From contig CAZUUQ010000031.1 of assembly GCA_964622625.1 (NCBI GenBank), forward strand, positions 1 to 30,635: DNA of 30,635 bases, written 5' to 3'. Position numbers and translations under genes: made by a program. Position 1 is the first letter of the stretch. Each line of letters begins with the position of its first letter. Below the pieces are notes generated by a model. It had not been told where the DNA came from, searched no databases, and saw nothing but the letters and a program-made list of their open reading frames with translations. The stretch is from CAZCWM01 sp964622625. GTDB lineage: Bacteria; Planctomycetota; Phycisphaerae; Phycisphaerales; Phycisphaeraceae. This document shows, piece by piece, positions 7,452-15,566 of the stretch.

Positions 7452-8231
7452 TCAGGCCGCCTGTTTCTCTTCTTCACCGCTGCGGCGCATGCCCGGGGGC
7501 AGGAAGGTGCGCAGCTTGCGTTCGACGATGCGCGGGTTGTCTCCGCTCTGGATGGCCATGACGCCGCGGATGATGATGGTCTTGGCCAGGACTTCCTCGG
7601 CCGATCGACGCGAAAGGCGGTCGACCAGGGGCAGGGCGAAGGCGTTGGCAATCAGGGCGCCGTAAAGCGTGGTCAGCAGGGCGATGGCCATGCCCGGGCC
7701 GATCTTGGCCGGATCGTCCATGTTCTTGAGCATGATGACCAGGCCCACGAGCGTGCCGATCATGCCGAAGGCCGGGGCGTAGCGGCCCACGGCATCGAAG
7801 AGGGCCTTGCCCGAATCATGGCGTTCGACCAGGTTCTCCAGGTCGCTTTCCATGATGGTCTGGATCAGCTCGGGGTCCACGCCGTCGACAGCCATCTGGA
7901 TGCCGTGGACGATGAACTCGTCGTCGATGTCCTTGGTGACATTCTCCAGGCTGAGGATGCCGTCGCGGCGGGCGATTTCGGCATAGGAGACCAGGTCTTC
8001 GATGAGTTTCTGGGGATCCTGCGGTTTGGCGAAGGCGGCCCGCTTGGCGACGCCGAAGATCTTCTTCACCGTGGCCAGGGGAAAGCAGAACATCACGACG
8101 GTGATGGTGGCCCCGCCGACGAGGATGATGCTGGGGATGTCGATATACGCCTGGGTCTCGCCGCCGGCAATCAGCGCCCAGACGATCAACAGCCACGTGC
8201 CTACGAACCCCAGGATGAGGCCCAGATCCAT
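7452..8231 (-). CDS. motA: MotA-like stator channel protein
   Basis: MotA forms the stator ion channel with MotB and contacts FliG. The 259-residue product has four hydrophobic segments (about 2-22, 33-52, 152-170, 180-203). The segment YAPAFGMIGTLVGLVIMLKNM (about 151-171) is the MotA/TolQ/ExbB signature, including the conserved proline at 153. The cytoplasmic loop contains ARRDGILSLE, equivalent to the charged stretch that contacts FliG. I start it at the ATG at 8231, which has GAGGTG upstream; a GTG six codons earlier (8249) is also open. A 229-bp spacer with repeats separates it from flbD. Confidence 0.97.
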   Translation of the reverse strand: MDLGLILGFVGTWLLIVWALIAGGETQAYIDIPSIILVGGATITVVMFCFPLATVKKIFGVAKRAAFAKPQDPQKLIEDLVSYAEIARRDGILSLENVTKDIDDEFIVHGIQMAVDGVDPELIQTIMESDLENLVERHDSGKALFDAVGRYAPAFGMIGTLVGLVIMLKNMDDPAKIGPGMAIALLTTLYGALIANAFALPLVDRLSRRSAEEVLAKTIIIRGVMAIQSGDNPRIVERKLRTFLPPGMRRSGEEEKQAA

Positions 8232-8344
8232 CGCGCACCTCAGGCGCACAAAGTGAAGATACTCGTGGGGTTTATCGGTCCGTGGGCGTCAGAACTTTGA
8301 GAACGGCCCGCGGGCATGACGAACGCGGCGTGACCGATGTTCAG

Positions 8345-8432
8345 TTCGGGTTCCGGGGGTCGGGGATCGGGGATTGCGCCTACGTCCGCGCGCGACGCCG
8401 CACCACTCGCTGCCCGAAATCCGGAACCCGAA
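8345..8432. repeat. Inverted repeat and short direct repeats in the flbD-motA spacer
   Basis: TTCGGGTTCCGG (8345-8356) and CCGGAACCCGAA (8421-8432) are exact 12-bp inverted copies about 64 bp apart. Just inside the left arm TCGGGGA occurs twice in tandem (8360-8373). The style (GATCGGGG, TTCCGGGTTCGGG words) fits a dispersed GC-rich intergenic repeat rather than a terminator. No ORF or promoter is evident. It lies in the 229-bp gap upstream of motA and could separate stator transcription from the hook genes. Confidence 0.55.
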
Positions 8433-8460
8433 TTCCGATCGCCGACACCCAACACCGCCG

Positions 8461-8625
8461 TCAACTCGGCGGCAGGAATTTGCGCAACTGCCGGCCATAG
8501 TCGATCGCCGCGTCCACCACCTGCTGAAGCGATTCGCTGACGACGAAGTGGTCGCCGTTGATCAGCGTGATGGTGGTGTCGGGGTTGGCCTCCACCGTGC
8601 GGATCAGCTCGGCGTTGAGCACGAA
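8461..8625 (-). CDS. flbD: FlbD-family (SwrD-like) flagellar protein, start lost in assembly gap
   Basis: Fifty-four residues remain, FVLNAELIRTVEANPDTTIT through to the stop. They match the small FlbD/SwrD family, in which a short MIxLTRLNG-type N-terminus precedes this exact FVLNAELI stretch. About ten codons and the start therefore lie inside the 100-N gap. In Bacillus the homologue SwrD boosts flagellar torque; the family's role elsewhere is poorly known. The position right after flgE and before motA/motB/fliL is the conserved one. Despite the name, this is not the Caulobacter FlbD transcription factor. Confidence 0.9.
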   Translation of the reverse strand, partial: FVLNAELIRTVEANPDTTITLINGDHFVVSESLQQVVDAAIDYGRQLRKFLPPS

Positions 8626-8725
8626 NNNNNNNNNNNNNNNNNNNNNNNNNNNNNNNNNNNNNNNNNNNNNNNNNNNNNNNNNNNNNNNNNNNNNNNNNNN
8701 NNNNNNNNNNNNNNNNNNNNNNNNN
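8626..8725. other. Assembly gap (100 N) between flgE and flbD
   Basis: Exactly 100 Ns, the usual placeholder for a scaffold gap of unknown size. It removes the start of flbD. The left flank (through 8625) is flbD coding sequence and the right flank (from 8726) is the 17 bp after the flgE stop. No sequence shared between the flanks was noticed. Confidence 0.95.
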
Positions 8726-8742
8726 ACCCCAGCCCCCATTAC

Positions 8743-10482
8743 TCATCGAACCATGTTCAGCAGTTCCTGGATGAGCTGCTGGCTGGTGGTGATGACGCGG
8801 GAGTTGGCGCTGAAGCCTGTGGAGGCGTTGATGAGGTTGATGAACTCCTCGCTCAGCTCGACGTTGGAGAGTTCAAGGGCGGCACCGACAACCTGGCCCG
8901 CGCCGCCGCTGCCGGGCGTGGTGATGACCGGTGTGCCGCTGTTGGGTGAGACGTTGTAGAGATTCGAGCCTTCCTCGGTCAGGCCTTCCGGGTTGGAGAA
9001 GGTGGCGACGGCGAGCTGGCCCAGGGAGCGGACCTGGCCGTTGGAGAACTTGCCGACAATCGTGCCGTCGCCGCTGACCTGGAAGGACTCGAGGTCGCCG
9101 AGGGCGATGCCGTCGTCCTTCTGGGCCGAGACGGTGGCGTTGCCATCGGGCTCGGCGGCCTTGAGCTGCGAGTTGTGGAAGTTGAGCCTGATCTGCTGGG
9201 GCGTGGCGGCGCCTGTCATGGCCTGATCGATGAGGATCGTGTCGCCGTTCACTGTGCTGAGGTTGCCGTCGGTGTCGAAGGTCAGCGTGCCGTTGCTGAT
9301 GAACGTGTCCACGTCGGTGTCATCCTGGCTGTGCACATAGAAGTCCCACACCGTGCCGGAGTTGGGCTTGCTGTTGAGCACGAAGGTCAGGTCGACGTTG
9401 AAGGCGCTGCCGAGGGTATTGAAGGCGGTGAAGGTGGCGCGCTGCGAGTAGCCGTCGGCAAGCTGGTTCTTGCTCCAGACCAGCGGATTGGAGGACGTGG
9501 AGCTGACGACCATGGTGCCCATGGAGATGTCGTTGAGTTCGCCGCTGTTGCCGGCCACCTGAATCTCCCCGCCGGCGGTGAGGGTGACGCCCGCGCCGGC
9601 CTGGGAAGTGTCGATGCCGATGATGTCCTCGAGGAAATCGAGGAAGTCCTGCACGGTGGTGCCGTTGTCGGTCGAGCCGGTGGTGTTGGCCGCGCCGATC
9701 TCGAAGGTGCGGTCGGGCAGGGTGACCGCTCCGGCGGCGTCGGTGGAATTGCTGGGGTTGCCCTTCTGAATGCCGCTGACGGTGATGACGTCGCCGGCCG
9801 CGAAGATGGGCACGCCTCCGCTCGTGGCCGTGTAGATCGACGTCAGGGCGTCGCCGACCGCGACGGGCACGGTCGCGCCGGCGTCGGAGAACATCGCGCT
9901 GCTCACGGAGATCGAACCCTGCGTGGCCGGCAGCGAGTCCTTGCCGGCGTTGAGTTTGCCGGTGATGGTGGCGCTGGTGGTGGCCTCGGCCAGTGAGAGC
10001 ACGCCCAGGGGAATCGTCAGGTCGCTGAGCACGCCGCCGATGACGTTGAAGTTCTCGTCAATGCCGAAGCCCTGGACCTTGGCGCCGTTGGGGTTCACAA
10101 GGGTGTAGTTCTCATCGAGGGTGAAGTTGCCGGCCCGGGTGTATTTGGTCGATCCGCTGGCGTCGAGGATGAAAAAGCCGTCACCGCTCAGCGCCATGTG
10201 CGACGCCGTGCCGGTGACCTGGCGGGCGCCGGGGTTGAAGTCGCGGGTGATGGCCCCGATGCGGACGCCCAGGCCGATCTGGGCCGGATTGCTGCCGCCG
10301 CTGGTGGCCGTGGGGGCCGAGGCGGGCTTCACGAGCTGCGAGAACTGGGTCTCGAACTGCATGCGACTGGCCTTGAAGGCCAGTGTGTTGACGTTGGCGA
10401 TGTTGTTGCCGGCGACGGTGATCCATTCCGAGTTGGCGGTCATGCCGCTGAGGCCGTTGAACAGAGCGCTGTTGAGTCCCAT
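8743..10482 (-). CDS. flgE: FlgE, flagellar hook protein
   Basis: FlgE polymerises into the hook joining rod and filament. The 579-residue product starts MGLNSALFNGLSGMTANSEW and continues ITVAGNNIANVNTLAFKASRM, the N-terminal rod/hook signature. MALSGDGFFIL and YTRAGNFTLDENYTLVNPNG follow. The C-terminus SNVELSEEFINLINASTGFSANSRVITTSQQLIQELLNMVR is the matching helical domain. E. coli FlgE is about 400 residues. The extra length lies in the middle (about residues 165-400), corresponding to variable surface domains D2/D3. The ATG at 10482 has GGGAG seven bases upstream. Genes on either side (flgD, flbD) are standard for a hook cluster. Confidence 0.96.
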   Translation of the reverse strand: MGLNSALFNGLSGMTANSEWITVAGNNIANVNTLAFKASRMQFETQFSQLVKPASAPTATSGGSNPAQIGLGVRIGAITRDFNPGARQVTGTASHMALSGDGFFILDASGSTKYTRAGNFTLDENYTLVNPNGAKVQGFGIDENFNVIGGVLSDLTIPLGVLSLAEATTSATITGKLNAGKDSLPATQGSISVSSAMFSDAGATVPVAVGDALTSIYTATSGGVPIFAAGDVITVSGIQKGNPSNSTDAAGAVTLPDRTFEIGAANTTGSTDNGTTVQDFLDFLEDIIGIDTSQAGAGVTLTAGGEIQVAGNSGELNDISMGTMVVSSTSSNPLVWSKNQLADGYSQRATFTAFNTLGSAFNVDLTFVLNSKPNSGTVWDFYVHSQDDTDVDTFISNGTLTFDTDGNLSTVNGDTILIDQAMTGAATPQQIRLNFHNSQLKAAEPDGNATVSAQKDDGIALGDLESFQVSGDGTIVGKFSNGQVRSLGQLAVATFSNPEGLTEEGSNLYNVSPNSGTPVITTPGSGGAGQVVGAALELSNVELSEEFINLINASTGFSANSRVITTSQQLIQELLNMVR

Positions 10483-10506
10483 GGTGCTGCTCCCGTGCTG
10501 CGTGCG

Positions 10507-10845
10507 TTACTGAATGAGGCCGCCGGCGGCGTCCTGCCGACGGGCGGAATGGATCTGGCGGACGGAGGCGTTTTCGATGTGGTCCAGGCCGGCGAGCTGC
10601 GCCAGCGGGCCGGGCGGCTGCCGACGCGCGGCCGCGTCCGTGTTGTCCGTGTTGTCCGGGACAGCACCGACTTCCGCGGGCTGATGCCGTGCGTCGCGCA
10701 GCAGCGATTCGAAGCTGCGCTGCTCGATGGGCAGACCGGCCTCGTCGCCTTCGCCGCGCTGCAGCAGCCGCGCCGCGGCGGCGGGCGCGTTGCCCGGTCG
10801 CACCGGCGGTTCCAGCATCGCAAGCAGTCGCATGGCGTCGGCCAC
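10507..10845 (-). CDS. Small unassigned protein between flgD and flgE
   Basis: I do not recognise this 112-residue product with certainty. It starts at GTG 10845 with AAGGAA seven bases upstream, 21 bp after flgD, and ends 24 bp before flgE, so it is very likely translated with them. It has a short N-terminal helix-forming part, then GLPIEQRSFESLLRDA, then a polar, probably disordered tail with DNTDNTDA and no membrane segment. Many bacteria carry a small 'flagellar operon protein' (the family I know as TIGR02530) at this place. Its N-terminal part often contains a similar SFxxLL motif, but its conserved C-terminal half (an HAxxR-type motif followed by a beta-rich region) is not visible here. 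It could be a divergent or shortened member, or a hook-assembly substrate. A 9-bp tandem repeat lies within it (10636-10658). Confidence 0.6.
   Translation of the reverse strand: MADAMRLLAMLEPPVRPGNAPAAAARLLQRGEGDEAGLPIEQRSFESLLRDARHQPAEVGAVPDNTDNTDAAARRQPPGPLAQLAGLDHIENASVRQIHSARRQDAAGGLIQ
10636..10658. repeat. Tandem 9-bp repeat inside the small flgD-flgE gene
   Basis: GTCCGTGTT occurs twice head to tail followed by GTCCGG (plus strand), encoding DNTDNTD on the minus strand. It resembles short repeat words found in dispersed intergenic repeats and could expand or contract in steps of three codons without shifting the frame. Confidence 0.6.
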
Positions 10846-10866
10846 GGGGTGTTTCCTTGAATCGTG

Positions 10867-11403
10867 TCAACTGATCTTGACCGGCTCACTGATGACGGTG
10901 GTCGGCACCGCGTCCTCAGACGTGTCGGCCGACGGGCCTTTGTCCCCGGAGATGTGCGTCACGTGGGCCATCAGCAGCGTCTTGCCGTTGTCCAGCTCGA
11001 CGAACACCCTCTCGTCCTCAACGCGCACCGACGTGACGACTCCCGAAGCACGCTGGCCGTCCGCGGTGTAGCCCTCGACGTACTTGCCGATGGTCGAGCC
11101 GGCCGTCACAAGCTGGTTCTGCAGCAGAAAAACGTTCATCTGCTCGTGGAGGAAGCTCTGGCTCTCGATGTTCTGCTGGACCAGCGACTCGAGCTTGTCC
11201 TGAAGCTGCATCTGGCCCTCGATGTTGCGCAGGCTGGAGAGCTGTTCGAGGATGGCCGCGCTGTCCTGGGGCTGGAAGGGATCCTGGTTGGCCAGCTCGG
11301 TGATGAGAATCTTGACGAACTCCTCGCTGTTGAGGGCGCCGAAGCCGTTGGAACGGTTGGCCGTCGCGGCGACGTTGCTGGTCAGGGCGTCGATGGCGGA
11401 CAT
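10867..11403 (-). CDS. flgD: FlgD, hook assembly scaffold/cap protein
   Basis: FlgD caps the growing hook and is needed for FlgE polymerisation. The 178-residue product has the family N-terminus: LNSEEFVKILITELANQDPFQPQD (about 24-47) is the FlgD signature, followed by a Gln/Leu-rich helical region with repeated LQNQ-type motifs. The second half carries the beta-rich part usual for FlgD (TIGKYVEGYTADGQRASGVVTSVRVEDERVFVEL). It is shorter than the 220-230 residues of enterobacterial FlgD and seems to lack the additional Ig-like domain, as in Bacillus-type proteins. The ATG at 11403 has GGAG nine bases upstream. It sits 28 bp after fliK. Confidence 0.93.
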   Translation of the reverse strand: MSAIDALTSNVAATANRSNGFGALNSEEFVKILITELANQDPFQPQDSAAILEQLSSLRNIEGQMQLQDKLESLVQQNIESQSFLHEQMNVFLLQNQLVTAGSTIGKYVEGYTADGQRASGVVTSVRVEDERVFVELDNGKTLLMAHVTHISGDKGPSADTSEDAVPTTVISEPVKIS

Positions 11404-11431
11404 GCGGCGTGTCTCCGTGCATCAGGTCGCA

Positions 11432-12939
11432 TCAGGCGACGGCGTCGATGAGGGCCTGTTCAAAGCGTGTGAATGACGGTCGGGCGTCCGGTTCATCGCG
11501 GCCGCGGTCGGCGGAGTTCGACCCGCCGTCACCGCTGTACTGCCCGCGGCTGCGGCCGTCGGGCAGCGAGCGGCCGTCACCGCCCTGCTCGTCAGCCTGC
11601 TGCTGCGACAGTGATGTCTGTCCGGTATGCGACATGGTCTGCACGCTCAATCGTTCGACCACCAGGCCCTGACTCTGCAGTGCCTGACGAAGCTCGGCCA
11701 ACTGTTGGCTGAGCAAGTCGCGTGCCGCGGCATGCTGGGTCACGAGCTGGGCGCGGACCACGCCGTCATCCAACTGCATCTGGATGCGAACGATCCCCAT
11801 CTCCGGCGGGGCGAGGCGGAGGGTGACACTGCCGCCCTGCTGCGCGACAGCCGCCCGCAGGCCGCGAACCGCGCGGGCCGTGTTGAGCTGGCTGAGTTGC
11901 TCGCTCTGTTCGTCAAAGGGGGCGGCGGGGGGTAGCGGCAATTCGACGACCGGCGGCGCGGTGGGCGCGGGAGCCGGCGCACTGCTCATGGACACGCTGG
12001 AGCCGGCGTCACCGCCGCCGGCACCTGGGGAAAGTGCGGAAGCCGGTGCCGGCGCTGAAGTATGCACAGCGGACGACGGCTCAGCGACGGCCGCCTGCGG
12101 CGCGGCGGACGATGCGGATTCGCTCGGAAGACTGGACTGCTGCCGGTGGTCCATCCGCTGCTGTCCGGTGTGCGGTTCACCCTGTGGCGGCGGGGCGTCG
12201 GGTTCCACAGCCTGCGTGGCGGCCTGCGCCGCTGGCGTCACCTGCTGCAGGCCAGCAGGTTGCCCGGCCGGCTGCGCAGCGGGCGCTGCCGAGGGAAGAT
12301 TTTTTTCGTTGTTTTCACCGCCAGCGCTGCCGGTGCTTGCGCCGACGGGCGCGGCGGGCGGTGACAGCGCAGTTTTTGCGCCCGGCGGCGCGGAATCGGC
12401 GGATTCCGCGGATTCCTCTGGCGCGGATGGGCCATCGCCCGGCAGCGTTGACGCGTCCGTCGCGGCCGGGTCGACCGCCGGGAGTTGCTCGGCCACCGCG
12501 ACGGTCTGGGTCACGGCGCTTGTTCCATCTTCCGCGGTGGTTACGCCGGCTTGCGCTTCACCCGGGTCGGGAGCGGACGTCCCTGCCGCGGCCTGCTCGT
12601 CTTGTCCGGGAGACGACGGCGGCTGCGATCGCGCAGGCTGAGGGGACTTGTCGGCCGCGCGCGCCTGCTGCTGCAGGGTGGTCTCGAAAGACGCATTGCC
12701 CCCGGCCGCGTCGGCGCGGCTGGATGCACCGGATTTGGCAGCGGATTTGGTCGCGGATTTGCCCGCAGANNNNNNNNNNNNNNNNNNNNNNNNNNNNNNN
12801 NNNNNNNNNNNNNNNNNNNNNNNNNNNNNNNNNNNNNNNNNNNNNNNNNNNNNNNNNNNNNNNNNNNNNCCGCAGAGTTGACCGCAGGGGATAGCGGCGC
12901 GGCGGGTGCTGGATGTGAAGGCAGCGGCGGCAACGGCAT
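11432..12939 (-). CDS. fliK: FliK, hook-length control protein (interrupted by an assembly gap)
   Basis: FliK is exported and acts as a molecular ruler; its C-terminal domain triggers the FlhB specificity switch. The long middle is low-complexity (Ala, Pro, Ser, Gln), as in other FliK proteins. The C-terminal domain is recognisable by VTLRLAPPEMGIVRIQMQLDDGVVRAQLVT followed by LLSQQLAELRQALQSQGLVVERLSVQ, then a Gln/Gly/Asp-rich tail. I place the start at ATG 12939, overlapping the stop of the preceding gene (TGATG). A second ATG at 12976 is in the same frame as the C-terminal part when 100 Ns are assumed, but it would run 38 bp into the upstream gene. The gap at 12770-12869 has unknown true length, so the total length is uncertain. 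Confidence 0.88.
12770..12869. other. Assembly gap (100 N) inside fliK, flanked by identical 7-mers
   Basis: Exactly 100 Ns. On the minus strand the sequence before the gap ends ...AACTCTGCGG and after it starts TCTGCGGGCAAA. The shared TCTGCGG suggests either a short overlap between contigs or a tandem repeat that broke the assembly. Merging through the 7-mer restores one reading frame from ATG 12939 (NSAGKSATKSAAKSG), so the true gap could be absent or a multiple of a small repeat. Confidence 0.85.
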
Positions 12940-13664
12940 CAGCCGGCTCCTGGGGCAACGGGATCGGCTGGATCATCGGCGGCGAACGTCGTGCCCCGTC
13001 GCCGAAGCTGTTCGAGCAGGTCGGCCGCGACCGGGATTTCTTCGGGAGCCTTGAATTCGCGGAGGATGGCCGCGGCCTTGCGCTGCTGCATCGCCGCGAG
13101 ATACTCGACGACCTGGCGGCTGCGGCCCTCGGCGATCAACTGCAGGAACATGTCCCTGGCCTGTTTCGGCTTGATCTGCTGGTAGAGGGCGACGGTGGTG
13201 CGGAAGTCCGCGTCCTCGCGGCGCTGAAGCTCTTCGGCGATGGATTGCTCCCACGCGACTTTCTGGGCGGCGTGGTCGGCCTCCTGGCGGGCGACGGCCT
13301 GGCGGGCCATTTCAAGCTGGCGCTGCAAGGCGCGGATCTCCTCGCGCATGCGCTGGACCTGAAGCAGAGCCGTTTCCTCGTCCTTGTGATCGCGCTCGAT
13401 CTGATCGCGTGTCGAGACCGGCCCCTCGGCCACGCGCCGCACGTGCTCCCGGCGCAGGGCCTGCTCGGCTTCGAGGGCGGCCTGCTGGCGGGCGGCCCGC
13501 TCCTGCTGCTCCTGCTGATCGAGGGTGAGCGCAAAAACGGCGGTCGCGTCGCGCAGGCGCTGCGTACTGAGCCGGCCGTCGCTGTGCAGGTAGGCCAGCA
13601 GCGCGAGCAGTCCCAGGGCGTTGAGCAGCAGGACGATGGCCAGGGCGTTCCAGAATGCTTTCAC
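12939..13664 (-). CDS. MotE-like membrane coiled-coil protein (YlxF position)
   Basis: The 241-residue product has one N-terminal membrane helix (about 5-27) and a long, highly charged helical coiled-coil region (about 40-165, many Gln/Glu/Arg/Ala). The C-terminal domain reads ALYQQIKPKQARDMFLQLIAEG, then QVVEYLAAMQQRKAAAILREF. That last part resembles the MgtE N-terminal-like domain of MotE, a chaperone for the MotC stator-associated protein, and of YlxF at the same place in the Bacillus fla/che operon. Start is GTG 13664, overlapping the fliJ stop (GTGA), with GGAG eight bases upstream. Its stop overlaps the fliK start. Whether it acts as a stator chaperone here or in export is inference. 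Confidence 0.82.
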   Translation of the reverse strand: MKAFWNALAIVLLLNALGLLALLAYLHSDGRLSTQRLRDATAVFALTLDQQEQQERAARQQAALEAEQALRREHVRRVAEGPVSTRDQIERDHKDEETALLQVQRMREEIRALQRQLEMARQAVARQEADHAAQKVAWEQSIAEELQRREDADFRTTVALYQQIKPKQARDMFLQLIAEGRSRQVVEYLAAMQQRKAAAILREFKAPEEIPVAADLLEQLRRRGTTFAADDPADPVAPGAG

Positions 13665-14122
13665 CGGGCAAGCTCCGCGAGACGTTGTCGCGCGTGTCGC
13701 TGGACGGCGATGTCATCCAGCTCGGCGGTCTCGCGGCGCAGGCGCTGTTGCCGCCACGCCGCGTACCGGCGTTCGCGTAGCAATTCCAGTGCCTGCCGGG
13801 CGCGGGCGGCGGTGAGAAGTTTTTCACGGGCCTTGTCGATGCGGTTTTCGAGGGCGGACAGTTCCAGCACGATCATCTGGGCGCGGGCGGCCGATTGGCC
13901 GCTGTAGTGGGCGAACTGGCCGACGCGGGTCATGTCGACGCGGCCGCGGAGCGTGTCGGCCAGATCGCGCTTGGCATGACTGATGCCCTGCTGCATCTGC
14001 CGCACCTGCGTCTGCAGGATCAGGCGGCGGCGCAGGTGCAGGGCCAGTTCGCGCTGGGCCTGTTCCTCGGCCAGGCGGCGCTGGTGGAGCACGGGATCGA
14101 GGCGGAACACAAAATCAGCCAT
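13661..14122 (-). CDS. fliJ: FliJ-like flagellar export protein
   Basis: FliJ is the coiled-coil stalk of the export ATPase, linking the FliI hexamer to FlhA. From the ATG at 14122 the product is 153 residues, the usual FliJ size. It starts MADFVFRLDPVLHQRRLAEE, typical of the family (F-x-F-x-L-x-x-V-L then a long charged helix). The remainder is almost entirely two long helices rich in Arg, Gln, Glu and Ala. GGAG lies nine bases before this ATG; a TTG further upstream (14143) is less likely. It follows fliI by 58 bp and overlaps the next gene by 4 bp. Sequence conservation of FliJ is low, so order and N-terminus carry the call. Confidence 0.9.
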   Translation of the reverse strand: MADFVFRLDPVLHQRRLAEEQAQRELALHLRRRLILQTQVRQMQQGISHAKRDLADTLRGRVDMTRVGQFAHYSGQSAARAQMIVLELSALENRIDKAREKLLTAARARQALELLRERRYAAWRQQRLRRETAELDDIAVQRHARQRLAELAR

Positions 14123-14180
14123 GATCAATACTCCGACAGGCAAAGCCGCCGCGCGTGTTCATCGCGGGCGGTGACGTGCG

Positions 14181-15566
14181 TTATCGCGGTCCGACGGGTC
14201 GCTGCGCCCGTGAACCCGGCAGCTTGGCGCGGATGGCGTCGAGCTGGCGGATGAGGGCCAGAAGCTGTTCGCCGGTGCGGGCGAAGTCGGCCGCGCCCTT
14301 GACCTCGTGGCGGCCCTGCTGGAGCAACTGGTCGATGGCCGGTTTGGCGGCGATGGCCAGGTCGAAATCGGTGTTGCTGCCGCTGGCGTAGGCGCCGATG
14401 TTGAGCAGGTCTTCCACGTCGCGGTAGGCGCTGAGCAGCCGCACGACACGCGCGCGGGCGGCGGTGTGCTCGCGACCGGTGACTTCGTCGGCCACGCGGC
14501 TGACGGAGGCGAGCACGTCGATGGCCGGCCAGTGGCCCTGCTCGGCCAGGCGGCGGGAAAGGCTGATGTGGCCGTCGAGCACGCCGCGGGCCGCGTCGGC
14601 GACGGGGTCGTTGAGCTCATCACCCTCGGTGAGCACGGCAAAGAAGCCGGTGATGGAGCCCCGTGTGGTGCGGCCGCAGCGTTCGAGCAGCAGGGGCAGC
14701 ATGCTGAAGACGCTGGGCGGATAACCGCGGGTTGTGGGTGGTTCGCCGGCGGCGAGTCCGACCTGGCGCTGGGCCTGACAGAAGCGCGTCAGCGAATCCA
14801 TGATGAGCAGCACGTCTTTGCCCCGATCGCGGAAGAACTCGGCGACGGCGAGGGCGACCTGGGCGGCACGCAGGCGTTTGACGGCCGGCTCATCGCTGGT
14901 GGCGCAGACCACAACGCTGCGTGCCAGGCCCTCGTCGGCCAGATGCCCGTCGATGAACTCGCGCACCTCGCGGCCGCGCTCGCCGATGAGGGCGATGACG
15001 CTCACGTCGGCGTCGGTGTGCCGGGCCATCATGCCCAGCAGGGTGCTCTTGCCCAGGCCCGGTGAGGCGAAGATGCCGATGCGCTGTCCACGGCCGATGG
15101 GCGTCATGGCGTCGATGGCGCGCACGCCGACGGCCAGGGGCTGGTCGATGCGCGGGCGCTGCAAAGCGTCGACCGACGCGGCCAGCAGGGGCTGGAGCCG
15201 GGCGTCGGGGATCGCACCTTTGCCGTCGATCGGCTGGCCCAGGCCGTCAAGCACGCGGCCGACCAGAGCGTCACCGACGCGGAGCACGGGCACGACCTGT
15301 TCGCTGACGATGCGGTCGCCGCGGCGGATGCCCTGCGTGGGGCCCAGAAGCATGAGCACGGACTTGTGCCGGTCGAAGCCGACGACTTCCGCCTGCACGC
15401 CGGGTCCGCGGCCGCCCTGGGGGATGATGCGCGCCAGCGAGCCGGTGGGCGCGTTGAAGTCGATGGCGTGCACGGCCAGGCCGACGATCTCCGACACCGT
15501 ACCCCGCAACTGCACGGGACTGGCCAGGTCGAGAGCCTCGCGTTGGGCCTGGAGCACCGCGGTCAT
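14181..15566 (-). CDS. fliI: FliI, flagellum-specific export ATPase
   Basis: FliI hydrolyses ATP to drive and regulate export of flagellar subunits. The 461-residue product is a standard F1-beta-like ATPase. It has an N-terminal beta-barrel domain, a Walker A motif ASPGLGKST at about 167-175, IGERGREVREF (about 194-204), a Walker B stretch DVLLIMDSLTRF at about 251-262, and GEPPTTRGYPPSVF at about 274-287. All catalytic elements appear intact and length matches the family. The ATG overlaps the fliH stop (ATGA), so FliH and FliI, which form a complex, are probably coupled. Only the flagellar context separates it from virulence type III ATPases. Confidence 0.98.
   Translation of the reverse strand: MTAVLQAQREALDLASPVQLRGTVSEIVGLAVHAIDFNAPTGSLARIIPQGGRGPGVQAEVVGFDRHKSVLMLLGPTQGIRRGDRIVSEQVVPVLRVGDALVGRVLDGLGQPIDGKGAIPDARLQPLLAASVDALQRPRIDQPLAVGVRAIDAMTPIGRGQRIGIFASPGLGKSTLLGMMARHTDADVSVIALIGERGREVREFIDGHLADEGLARSVVVCATSDEPAVKRLRAAQVALAVAEFFRDRGKDVLLIMDSLTRFCQAQRQVGLAAGEPPTTRGYPPSVFSMLPLLLERCGRTTRGSITGFFAVLTEGDELNDPVADAARGVLDGHISLSRRLAEQGHWPAIDVLASVSRVADEVTGREHTAARARVVRLLSAYRDVEDLLNIGAYASGSNTDFDLAIAAKPAIDQLLQQGRHEVKGAADFARTGEQLLALIRQLDAIRAKLPGSRAQRPVGPR

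Noticed and set aside
6516..8300. 594-codon plus-strand frame opposite motB and motA
   Set aside because: Antisense shadow of two certain genes, no recognisable domain and no ribosome site.
10636..10658. CRISPR-like or larger tandem repeat array
   Set aside because: Only two and a half 9-bp units without spacers; no repeat-spacer structure or cas genes anywhere in the window.
12940..12976. Alternative fliK start at 12976
   Set aside because: Its frame only matches the fliK body if the gap is exactly 100 bp, a placeholder value. It would overlap the upstream gene, while 12939 has a TGATG coupling and a consistent frame after gap closure.
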